From: Cupriavidus neocaledonicus | Lineage (GTDB): Bacteria; Pseudomonadota; Gammaproteobacteria; Burkholderiales; Burkholderiaceae | Assembly (NCBI RefSeq): GCF_000372525.1 | Contig: NZ_AQUR01000098.1 | Span: forward strand, 1 to 64,000 | Length of the DNA stretch: 64,000 bases | Reading direction: 5' to 3' | Shown: positions 44,520-52,125 of the stretch, piece by piece | Layout: every line of letters begins with the position of its first letter | Position numbering within the stretch: position 1 is the first letter of the stretch | Translations under genes and position numbers: made by a program | The notes under the pieces: generated by a model | Databases searched by the model: none | Told to the model about the DNA's origin: nothing | Seen by the model: the letters and a program-made list of their open reading frames with translations, nothing else

Positions 44520-45293
44520 TCAGTTGCGGCCAGCCATCACGCCACCATCCACATCCCAGATAGCGCCCGTCACCCAGCGCGCCTTGTCGGAGAGCAGGAA
44601 AACGACCGCTTCGGCAACGTCCCGCGGTTTGCCAACGCGGCCGATGGGATGGAAGTTGTTGAAGCCTTGCAGGGCGCCATGTACTTCAGCCTTGGGAATG
44701 AAGCCCTCGTAGATCGGCGTTTCGACCACCGCAGGCGACACCGCGTTGACGCGGATGTTTTTGGAGGCCAGCTCCATCGCCACATGCTGCGTCAGCGAAT
44801 GCAGGCCGGCTTTGGCCATCGAATACGCCGAAGATGGCGTGGCTGCAATCGCCTGCCTGGCCCACATCGAGCCGATGTTGACGATGGCGCCGGTTTTGCC
44901 TTGCGCGACCAGGTTGCCTGCGACGCGTTGGGTAATGAAGAAGAACGCCTTGTTGATCTTCATGTAATGGTCGTAGTCAGCCTCCGAATGTTCCAGGAAT
45001 GGCTTTGGAAAGAACACGCCGGCGGCGTTCACCAGCAGGTCGATGTCGGCATGCTGCCCGTCGACGGCTTCAAGCAGTGCGCGGACGCCCTCATCGCTGG
45101 CGAGGTTTACCGTCAGTGCCCAGACCCGCCCCAGCGCGGCTAACTCGCTGCGCGCCGCCTCGGTCTTTTCGGGGCGATTGCCCACGATCACCACGCTGCC
45201 GCCTTCGGCGAGCACCATGCGAGCGGTCTCCAGCCCCATTCCGCTGGTGCCGCCGACGACCAGCAGTTTTTTGCCCTTGAACTGATTGCTCAT
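44520..45293 (-). CDS. Short-chain dehydrogenase/reductase
   Basis: Classical SDR of 257 residues. The coenzyme loop is VVGGTSGMG (12-20), NNAG-equivalent VNAAGV, and the catalytic Ser142, Tyr157 and Lys161 in GSMWAR and SAYSMAKAG. The C-terminal motif [15 protein letters not shown] is typical of NAD(P) sugar/alcohol dehydrogenases. First gene of the six-gene minus-strand operon and divergent from a GcvA-like LysR at 45589. The substrate is unknown. Confidence 0.9.
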   Translation of the reverse strand: MSNQFKGKKLLVVGGTSGMGLETARMVLAEGGSVVIVGNRPEKTEAARSELAALGRVWALTVNLASDEGVRALLEAVDGQHADIDLLVNAAGVFFPKPFLEHSEADYDHYMKINKAFFFITQRVAGNLVAQGKTGAIVNIGSMWARQAIAATPSSAYSMAKAGLHSLTQHVAMELASKNIRVNAVSPAVVETPIYEGFIPKAEVHGALQGFNNFHPIGRVGKPRDVAEAVVFLLSDKARWVTGAIWDVDGGVMAGRN

Positions 45294-45510
45294 ATCTCTC
45301 TGCCTGTCGGATAGGCCAAATCGGGTTGAAAAAAGAGCACGGTGAGGCTGCTAGTGCGACTTGATGTCCGAACCGAGCGCCAGACCTGCGCCGAAGAAGC
45401 GAAATGGCACTTATCGAGGGTCAATGCAATCTGAAAGGAAAACTATCCGCCCAGGGATGCGCCATCTGCTCCCGGGATCCGCGACAGAATCCAGGAAAGT
45501 GCCGCGAATG

Positions 45511-45576
45511 TTTGCCAATTTTTGGTCAATCCGAAACCTCTGGCAAATGAGATAAAATTTCTTTCCTTGAAAGAAA
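45511..45576 (+). promoter_or_regulatory. Two inverted repeats upstream of the GcvA-like LysR gene
   Basis: TTTGCCA (45511-45517) pairs with TGGCAAA (45541-45547). TTTCTTTC (45558-45565) pairs perfectly with GAAAGAAA (45569-45576), which ends 12 bp before the ATG. These are the only strong symmetries in the 295-bp divergent region and are operator candidates for the SDR operon and the regulator. Confidence 0.45.
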
Positions 45577-45588
45577 ACCTTTACTGCG

Positions 45589-46509
45589 ATGAAGCTACCG
45601 GTCCATCTGAATGCGCTGCGCGCCTTTGAAGCCAGTGCCCGACACGAGAGCTTCTCCGCAGCAGCGGAGGAACTCAACGTCACGCCCGCCGCCGTTGGTC
45701 AGTTGGTTCGGGGCCTTGAGGATTGGCTTGGCTCCCCGTTGTTCGTCCGGGGCAACAGCGGTCGGGCACGACTTTCTGCCACCGATGCCGCACTGCGCGC
45801 ATTGCCGGACATCCGCGCCGGATTTGACCGGCTATCCCTGGGCCTGGAACGGCTGCAGGAGGGTTCCGTCCGCGGAGTACTGAGCGTCACGGTCAGTCCG
45901 GCTTTCGCTGCCAAATGGCTGCTGCCACGCTTTGAGCGATTCCAGGCGATCTGTCCTGACACTGATATTCGCCTGGAGACCAACCTCAAACCCGTGGACT
46001 TCGTGGCGCAGCGGGTGGACATCGGCGTGCGCTACGGTACCGGCACGTGGCCCGGACTGACCGCGGAAAAGCTCATGGAGGAGGAGGTGTACCCGGTTTG
46101 TTCGCCCGAGCTGCTGCGTCAGCATCGGACGCTGCGCCGCCCCGCTGACTTGGATGGCGTCACCCTCATTCACGATCTCTCCATGGATGGCCATGCGGGC
46201 TTCCCCACATGGAGCCAGTGGTTTCAGAAAATGGGCGTCTCCGGTGTAGCGACTTCGCGCGGCATGAAGATCAACAACTCCGCAGCCGTGTTGCAGGCAG
46301 CAAGCGAAGGACGCGGCGTGGCGCTGGCGCGCAGCGTCATGGCCCGCGACGATTTGGCGGCCGGTCGTGTGGTGCGGCTTTTCCCAAAGTTGAAATTCCC
46401 TTCCGAGTTGGCCTACTACGTCGTTTATCGACCGGAGAGCGCCGGCTTGCCGAGGTTGCAGGCATTCCGGAACTGGCTGCTGAGTGAAGCGGCCTTACCA
46501 AACGAATAG
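45589..46509 (+). CDS. LysR-family regulator, GcvA-like
   Basis: A 306-residue LysR protein of the GcvA subgroup: LNALRAFEASARHESFSAAAEELNVTPAAVGQLV at the N-terminus and FVAQRVDIGVRYGTGTWPGL in the effector domain are the standard marks. It is divergent from the SDR/amine oxidase operon and is its likely regulator. No clear ribosome site is visible before ATG 45589. Confidence 0.9.
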   Translation: MKLPVHLNALRAFEASARHESFSAAAEELNVTPAAVGQLVRGLEDWLGSPLFVRGNSGRARLSATDAALRALPDIRAGFDRLSLGLERLQEGSVRGVLSVTVSPAFAAKWLLPRFERFQAICPDTDIRLETNLKPVDFVAQRVDIGVRYGTGTWPGLTAEKLMEEEVYPVCSPELLRQHRTLRRPADLDGVTLIHDLSMDGHAGFPTWSQWFQKMGVSGVATSRGMKINNSAAVLQAASEGRGVALARSVMARDDLAAGRVVRLFPKLKFPSELAYYVVYRPESAGLPRLQAFRNWLLSEAALPNE

Positions 46510-46587
46510 CCCTATCCCGTTGCGGCGGCGTCGGCTCGAAACCTTATTCGATCGAATAAGAGAGGTAGTCCTTCACGACTCCATCGT

Positions 46588-46845
46588 TCAATGTCTGACC
46601 GAGGCCGGTGCATCAGCTTCCATCGACGCGACGATGGCCGTGTGCGCGGCGAGCGAGGATTGAAAGTGGGAATCGGGGAACGTCAGCAGACTCCTCATGG
46701 CCCAGATCTTGATGTCCACGGTCTCGTAGGCGTCCGTCATCTCGAATTCGCCCTGGACGATCAGCGACTTGATCCGCTCCTGTATCTCAAGTTCGTGGCT
46801 GGCCTCTTCCAGACGCACTGGCACGGCTGTCTCCCAAGTACTCAA
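46588..46845 (-). CDS. Hypothetical small protein
   Basis: An 85-residue open frame between the LysR and AraC genes, acidic, with ERIKSLIVQGEFEMTDAYETVDIKIWAMRSLL in the centre. Composition looks protein-like, but the only in-frame starts at the 5' end are non-ATG (TTG) without a ribosome site; an internal ATG (residue 36) is possible. It starts right at the end of the AraC gene on the same strand. I do not recognise it. Confidence 0.4.
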   Translation of the reverse strand: MSTWETAVPVRLEEASHELEIQERIKSLIVQGEFEMTDAYETVDIKIWAMRSLLTFPDSHFQSSLAAHTAIVASMEADAPASVRH

Positions 46846-47696
46846 ACCGGCAATGACCGGCGCGCGCGAGATGATATCGCCACAGGCGCGAGCACGACAG
46901 GGCGGCCGCCCTCGTCACCGCGTCCGCGCATGAATGCCTGCGGACCGCAACCCATGTCAAGGCGGAAGGCGTAGACGAACGCGGAGGTGGAACCGTAGCC
47001 CAGCTCCATCGCCGTGCGCGTCACGCTCATCCCGCCGCACAACAGTTCAATCGCCCGGAACAGGCGCATGCGGCGGCGCCATGAACGCAGCGATATGCCG
47101 GTTTCGCCGACAAAGCGCCTGGAAAGCGTCCGCGCCGACATTCCGAGCACCCCGCCCCAATCTTCCGGTCCGCGGGCGTCGGCGGGATCGGCGTACAGCG
47201 CCTCGCACAGCGCCGTCAACGCCGCGCTGCGCGGCCACGGCAGCGCGGCGGGAATCGCCTCGGCCCTGCGCAGCTGGTCAATGATCAGATGCGTGACGCG
47301 TCCGGCGTAGCCGTCGACGTCTTCGGTGCCATCGATCTCGGCTGCCTCGACGATCAGCGCCTTCAGCAGGGCCGAGACCCGGAACACGGTCGCCTGGGCG
47401 AACGGTAACTCGCCGCCCACGCCATCACTGATCCAAAGACTTCGAAACTCCGCTCCCAGCAGCGAGCCGACGCGGTGCCGGAGCCCCGTGGGCAGCCAAG
47501 CTGCCTGTTCGGGAGAAATGACAAAGGAGCCACCGGGCATGGTGACGGTCAAGGCACCTGATATCGCATAGACCACCTGGTGCCATGCATGGGCGTGATC
47601 CGGAAAAGCATGGCGTGGCGGAATCGACTGGGCTCGCACAGTCATTGGGCGCGGCGGCGCTACGCCGTGTGGTGCCTCAATGGTGTCCCATCTCAT
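46842..47696 (-). CDS. AraC-family transcriptional regulator with cupin sensor domain
   Basis: A 284-residue regulator with an N-terminal cupin-like domain (HAFPDHAHAWHQVVYAISGAL, then GLRHRVG) and a C-terminal double HTH (LGMSARTLSRRFVGETGISLRSWRRRMRL, then TRTAMELGYGSTSAFVYAFR). ATG 47696 follows a GGGGGGCAGG stretch. It is divergent from the TPR-protein gene (first plausible start 47863), with 166 bp between them. Confidence 0.88.
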   Translation of the reverse strand: MRWDTIEAPHGVAPPRPMTVRAQSIPPRHAFPDHAHAWHQVVYAISGALTVTMPGGSFVISPEQAAWLPTGLRHRVGSLLGAEFRSLWISDGVGGELPFAQATVFRVSALLKALIVEAAEIDGTEDVDGYAGRVTHLIIDQLRRAEAIPAALPWPRSAALTALCEALYADPADARGPEDWGGVLGMSARTLSRRFVGETGISLRSWRRRMRLFRAIELLCGGMSVTRTAMELGYGSTSAFVYAFRLDMGCGPQAFMRGRGDEGGRPVVLAPVAISSRARRSLPV

Positions 47697-47862
47697 GGTC
47701 CTGCCCCCCTTGGCAGTTATTCTATATAGATTGACCGTTAGTCGAAAGACGGCCAGCACGGCTTCGGCTTTAATAGTTGGCATGGCGATCCTCCGGCATG
47801 CACCGCGCACCCGGAGGCTGCCGCTTGCCCCAGGCCTTGATCTCACAGGAGTGAATAGTTTT

Positions 47863-49188
47863 ATGGCGCGCTTCGAAGACCGGTACGGTCTGCAACTCTC
47901 CACGACCTCTGACGTCGCCGCGGACCGGTACCGGACCGGCATCGACCTGCTGCTGTCCCTGTGGCCGGACGCGGCAGCGACGCTCGACGCCGCCATCGCA
48001 GCCGATCCGGATTTCGCGCTCGCCTACGCTGCGCGCGCACGCCTGCACGCCATCCGCGCCGAGGCCACCGACGCCAAGGGGAAGATTGCCCTCGCCCAGG
48101 AGCTGGTGGCGCGCCATGGCACCGAGCGCGAGCGCAGCCATGTCGAAGTCCTGCGGCTGGCCATCCACGGCCAGTCGGCCAGGGCGCTGGCCGGCGCCCT
48201 CGAGCACGCCGACCGCTGGCCGCGCGACATCCTGATCCTCTCTCTGCCGCTGGGCGCCTTCGGCTTGCTTGCATTCTCCGGCATGGCAGACCACGACCAG
48301 GCACGGGTGGACCTGTGCGAGCGTCATGCTGCGCATTTCGACGCGGATGACTGGTGGTTCCTGACCTATCGCGGCTGGGCGCATGGAGAGAATGGGGATG
48401 TCGTGCGCGGTCGCGCCTTCGCCGAGCGCGCGCTGCAATTGCGACGGAACAATGTCAATGCGGTTCATGCGCTCACACACGTGTTGTATGAAGCCGGCGC
48501 AGGCGCCGAGGCGGAAGCGCTGATCGAGGATTGGTTGCCCGGCTACGACCGCAGCGGCATCCTGCACAGCCACATCGCCTGGCACGCCGCGCTGGTTGCG
48601 CTGGAGCGGGGCGACACAGAGAAGGCGCTCGGGATTTATGGCCAGTACGTAGCGCCCTCTAACACCTTGGGCGTTCCGATCAATGTCGTGAGCGATACGG
48701 CTTCATTCTTGTGGCGCTTCCAGGCTTACGGGCATCCGGTGCCAGCGGGACTCTGGCAGGATGCATCGGCCTATGCTTCGCGGTACTTCCAGCAGCCCGG
48801 CTTCCCGTTCGCGGACGTTCACATGGCGCTGGTCGCGGCAGCCAGTGGCGACCGGGCTGCGCTCGAGGCGCGCGTCAAGGCGCTGAACGCACTCATCGAG
48901 GCGGCAAAGCTTCCCGCCGGTCCCGTGGTGCCGACCATCTGCCGCGCTGCGCTGGCATTCGCCGAAGAAGACTACCTGGGTTGCGCCAGCCTCCTGGAGC
49001 CCATGGCGCACGAAGTTGTGCGTATCGGTGGCAGCGCGGCGCAGCGGGAGGTCGTGGAAGACACCCTGCTGGTTGCATTGATGCGCAGCGATAACGCGGC
49101 CAAGGCGCGGGCGCTGCTCAGCAAGCGGCTACATCGTCGGCCTTCTCCCCGCGACGCAAGCTGGCTTGAAGACCTCGCCCCGGCCTGA
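47863..49188 (+). CDS. Tetratricopeptide-repeat protein (TTC38-like)
   Basis: A 441-residue soluble helical-repeat protein resembling the TTC38-type TPR family. Repeated helix pairs are visible, such as AATLDAAIAADPDFALAYAARARL, GRAFAERALQLRRNNVNAVHALTHVLYEAG and HIAWHAALVALERGDTEKALGIY. ATG 47863 (MARFEDRYGLQL) is used; the frame extends upstream over the AraC start without family features. AGGAG lies 11 nt before it. Members of this family sit next to amine- or quinate-type regulators without a known function. Likely paired with the divergent AraC regulator. Confidence 0.75.
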   Translation: MARFEDRYGLQLSTTSDVAADRYRTGIDLLLSLWPDAAATLDAAIAADPDFALAYAARARLHAIRAEATDAKGKIALAQELVARHGTERERSHVEVLRLAIHGQSARALAGALEHADRWPRDILILSLPLGAFGLLAFSGMADHDQARVDLCERHAAHFDADDWWFLTYRGWAHGENGDVVRGRAFAERALQLRRNNVNAVHALTHVLYEAGAGAEAEALIEDWLPGYDRSGILHSHIAWHAALVALERGDTEKALGIYGQYVAPSNTLGVPINVVSDTASFLWRFQAYGHPVPAGLWQDASAYASRYFQQPGFPFADVHMALVAAASGDRAALEARVKALNALIEAAKLPAGPVVPTICRAALAFAEEDYLGCASLLEPMAHEVVRIGGSAAQREVVEDTLLVALMRSDNAAKARALLSKRLHRRPSPRDASWLEDLAPA

Positions 49189-49391
49189 CACGCTGCACGG
49201 CAACGGCTTCTCCTGAGCCACAGCGCCAGGGGTAGCAGTTGAATATTGCCTCCGCCCTGCTGCGCCATCATGTCCGCCGGCGACGCAGCGTTCCGGTTCG
49301 CCCGCCCGGGGCGCGCGCAATTGCGCAGCAGGACAACCTCTCCACCCATGGCCGGCCGCCACGCAACGGCCCGCTGGTTTCCTCATTCCGC

Positions 49392-50528
49392 ATGACCTCC
49401 ATCGCAACGACAGAAGCCAGCGGGCTTCAACGGCTATTGGTCCATCGCATTGGACCGGTTGCCACGATCGCCGTCGCGCAGCTGTCCGGCACCGCGCTGT
49501 GGTTCAGCGCAAACAGCACGGCGGCAGACCTGATGCGGCTCTGGCACGCCACGGAGGCCGACATCGGCTGGCTCACCAGCGCCGTGCAACTCGGCTTCAT
49601 TCTCGGCACGCTCAGTATCGCCCTGAGCGGCGCGGCAGACCGCTTCCGCGCGAGTTTCATTTTCGTGGCCAGCGCGATCGCCGGAGCGCTCTTCAACCTC
49701 GGCTTTGCCTGGTTGTCGACCGGCCTTGCCAGTGGCGCGGCGCTGCGCTTCTGCGTGGGGATCTGCCTGGCAGGGATCTATCCGATGGGCATGAAGCTCA
49801 TTGTCGGCTGGGCGCCGCATCGAACCGGGCAAGCGCTGGCGCAACTGGTCGCCATGCTGACCCTTGGCACCGCGCTGCCTCATGCGATGCGCGTCATCGG
49901 CGCGGGCCTGCCGTGGCAGCTTGTGATTACCGCGTCGTCGGTGCTTGCCTTGCTGGGCGCCTGCATGATCGGCGTGTTGAGGGACGGCCCGCACACCCTC
50001 ACCAAGCCTCGCCAAACCAGACCAGGACAAGCGCCGCACGCGGCCTCACGCTCCGTGCTGCAGGTCTTTCGCATCCGTGCCTTCCGTGCCGCGACCTTCA
50101 TCGTGATTGGCATCGGCGGGCTTGGCTCGCTGATCGGGGGCGCCTTCTCACAGCGCGTCGGCAGCGCCAGGGTAGCGTTGACGGCGCTGAGCGTTTCCGG
50201 GCTTTGCGCCATCGCGTTCGCGCTGGGCTGGCAGACGCTTGCGCCGATGCCGCTGTTCGCCCTGCTGATGCTGTGGGGCGCATCCGTGGTGGCTGATTCG
50301 CCACAGTTCTCCGCGCTGGCAGCCAAGGCATGCCCGCCGGAACTGGTTGGCAGTGCCCTGGCCATCCAGAACGCGATTGGCTTCGCCATCACGGTCGTGT
50401 CGATCGCGGCGACCACGGCCCTGATCGAGCGCATCGGGCTGGACGCCACCTGGCTTCTCGTACCTGGCCCGATTCTTGGACTGGCCGGCTTCTCGCTGAC
50501 GACGCTGCGCGCGCGCACCGCTCGCTGA
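49392..50528 (+). CDS. MFS transporter
   Basis: Major facilitator carrier of 378 residues with about 11-12 segments. Visible are GTALWFSANSTAADLM, GWLTSAVQLGFILGTL, a segment 2-3 loop SGAADRFRASFIF and the mid-loop (LTKPRQTRPGQAPHAASR). ATG 49392 is placed just before the first membrane segment; the frame is open upstream. It follows the TPR gene by about 200 bp. The substrate is unknown. Confidence 0.8.
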   Translation: MTSIATTEASGLQRLLVHRIGPVATIAVAQLSGTALWFSANSTAADLMRLWHATEADIGWLTSAVQLGFILGTLSIALSGAADRFRASFIFVASAIAGALFNLGFAWLSTGLASGAALRFCVGICLAGIYPMGMKLIVGWAPHRTGQALAQLVAMLTLGTALPHAMRVIGAGLPWQLVITASSVLALLGACMIGVLRDGPHTLTKPRQTRPGQAPHAASRSVLQVFRIRAFRAATFIVIGIGGLGSLIGGAFSQRVGSARVALTALSVSGLCAIAFALGWQTLAPMPLFALLMLWGASVVADSPQFSALAAKACPPELVGSALAIQNAIGFAITVVSIAATTALIERIGLDATWLLVPGPILGLAGFSLTTLRARTAR

Positions 50529-50638
50529 ACGCCGACGATTTCCGCAAGCTCATGCTGTAGGCAGCAGACCAAAGAGAAGGCATTGGTCAAGCGCCATGGG
50601 CTGAGCCAGCACGAGTGCGGGATCGGCAAGCGATGTCC

Positions 50639-50680
50639 GCGGGGTGCAGTTCCCGTAGCGCTTCCACTACGGCACCCCGC
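50639..50680. terminator. Long hairpin between the MFS and TauE/SafE genes
   Basis: GCGGGGTGC (50639-50647) pairs with GCACCCCGC (50672-50680), and CGTAG (50654-50658) with CTACG (50667-50671), with one 6-nt bulge. It lies between convergent genes and could terminate transcription from both sides. Confidence 0.55.
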
Positions 50681-50699
50681 TTCGATCCCTGATTCTCGC

Positions 50700-51452
50700 T
50701 TAAAGCAAGATACCGATGCCTACGCATACCAGCAGTATGCAGACGATTTGCCGCAGTCTCTCCTTCGACACTGGCGGCTGGCGATTCGCGGCGAGGATGG
50801 TCACCAGCATGGCGACCGGAAGCGCCTCTGCCGCGAGTTGAAGCGCGAACAGATTCACCTGCCCCGAGAGCCCCATCACCGATAGCCGCAGCACCGCGCC
50901 AACACCAAAACTGAAAATCAGCGATTCCTGGATGACCTCCACGGACCAGGGCTGACGATACACCGCATACACCAGCGGCGGACTCGCCGTAGCAAACATG
51001 CCGCCGAGGACGCCCGACAGTGCGCCGACGAACGCAAAGGTCCTGGGACCAGACGCCACGGCGTAAGGCCTGGCCGCCTTCCAGAGCAGCATGGCACAAC
51101 CGACCACACAGATTCCCAGCAACGCGCGCAAGGTCTGGAACGCGTGGGTAGCAAGAAAAGTCAGCAATGCCATACCGACAAGAGAACCGCCCAGACTGCA
51201 AACCACCGCAGGCTTGATTTCCGGCTGAATCCTCAGCGGGCGCCTCTTGTACAAGAACAGCGCTGCGTTCAACACGATGATGACGGTTACCGCATTGACC
51301 GCATCCGGCAACGGCACAATATCGGTCAGCGCAACCAGGCCCAACAGGACCAATGCCAGCGCGAAGCCGGTCACGTTCGACGCATAGACGGATATCGCCA
51401 CAAACAGCACGAATAGCAGGTGCGCTCGAGCTTCTGTATCTCCTGACAGCAT
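50700..51452 (-). CDS. TauE/SafE-family exporter, probable sulfite exporter
   Basis: Inner-membrane protein of 250 residues with about seven or eight segments. Marks are VTGFALALVLLGL near the start and the second half FVGALSGVLGGMFATASPPLVYAVYRQ, the conserved glycine/proline-rich repeat of the family. GGAG precedes the ATG. Members export sulfite or organosulfonates (family knowledge). It is the last gene of the organosulfur cluster, 84 bp after the thiol dioxygenase, which fits export of sulfite formed by desulfination. Confidence 0.85.
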   Translation of the reverse strand: MLSGDTEARAHLLFVLFVAISVYASNVTGFALALVLLGLVALTDIVPLPDAVNAVTVIIVLNAALFLYKRRPLRIQPEIKPAVVCSLGGSLVGMALLTFLATHAFQTLRALLGICVVGCAMLLWKAARPYAVASGPRTFAFVGALSGVLGGMFATASPPLVYAVYRQPWSVEVIQESLIFSFGVGAVLRLSVMGLSGQVNLFALQLAAEALPVAMLVTILAANRQPPVSKERLRQIVCILLVCVGIGILL

Positions 51453-51536
51453 GGTGTCTCCAACGTGCCGGGCGCGCCGCTATCAGCAAGCGCAGCCATC
51501 CCTTGATCTCACTTTCGCGGCGACGTCCACGGCCGG

Positions 51537-52097
51537 CTAGACGTTGGTGTAACCGGAGATAAAAGTCTTCTGCTCCCCGGTCTGCTCGTCATAGACATGG
51601 CGAGAGATCTTGCCGATGTTGCCCCCATACACATGGATGCTGATCGACACGCTGTCGTCATGCGCATTCGCCACGCGGTGAATATCTCCAATCGACGGCG
51701 ACACCCGATCGACGTGACCGGGCTTGAGAAAGTCTTTGCCGAGGGAACGCATCGGCTTGCCAGGCGCAGCGACTTCGAATCGTTCGGACGTCTCGGCACC
51801 GCGTAGCATGCCGATGAGGGCCCACACCGTGTGGTCATGCACCGGGGTCTTCTGGCCCGGGCCCCAGACAAAGCTGACCACCGAGAACCTATCGCCCGGG
51901 TCGGCATAGAGAAGGTATTGGCCGTAGTACTGGGGATGCGGCTGCGAGTACGCCTCCGGCAACCAGTCATCCACGGCAATCAGTTCGCCAAGCAGCTTCT
52001 CGCCCGCATCGAGGATGCGGCGCTCGTTGCCTTCAGCGGTATCGACGATCCGGGTCATTCCGGCGATAAAGTCGGTAAAAACCTTGGGCAGATTCAT
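51537..52097 (-). CDS. mdo: Gln-type thiol dioxygenase, probable 3-mercaptopropionate dioxygenase
   Basis: Cupin iron dioxygenase of 186 residues. The three iron histidines are His87 and His89 (PVHDHTVW) and His140 (GDIHRV); the Ser153-His155-Tyr157 triad is in SISIHVYGG. At the position where mammalian cysteine dioxygenase has Arg (YTRNL), this protein has Gln60 in YGQYLLY, and Arg166 follows in ISRHVYD; these are the marks of 3-mercaptopropionate-type dioxygenases (family knowledge). AAAGGAGA precedes the ATG. Its product would be a sulfinate such as 3-sulfinopropionate. The neighbouring CoA-transferase and desulfinase-like genes support that role. Confidence 0.85.
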   Translation of the reverse strand: MNLPKVFTDFIAGMTRIVDTAEGNERRILDAGEKLLGELIAVDDWLPEAYSQPHPQYYGQYLLYADPGDRFSVVSFVWGPGQKTPVHDHTVWALIGMLRGAETSERFEVAAPGKPMRSLGKDFLKPGHVDRVSPSIGDIHRVANAHDDSVSISIHVYGGNIGKISRHVYDEQTGEQKTFISGYTNV

Positions 52098-52125
52098 TGC
52101 ATGTCTCCTTTCTGGGGTCAAAGCC

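Noticed and set aside
45361..45555. Short plus-strand open frame in the SDR/LysR divergent region
   Set aside because: No ribosome site and no recognisable features; the region holds inverted repeats and is better read as a control region.
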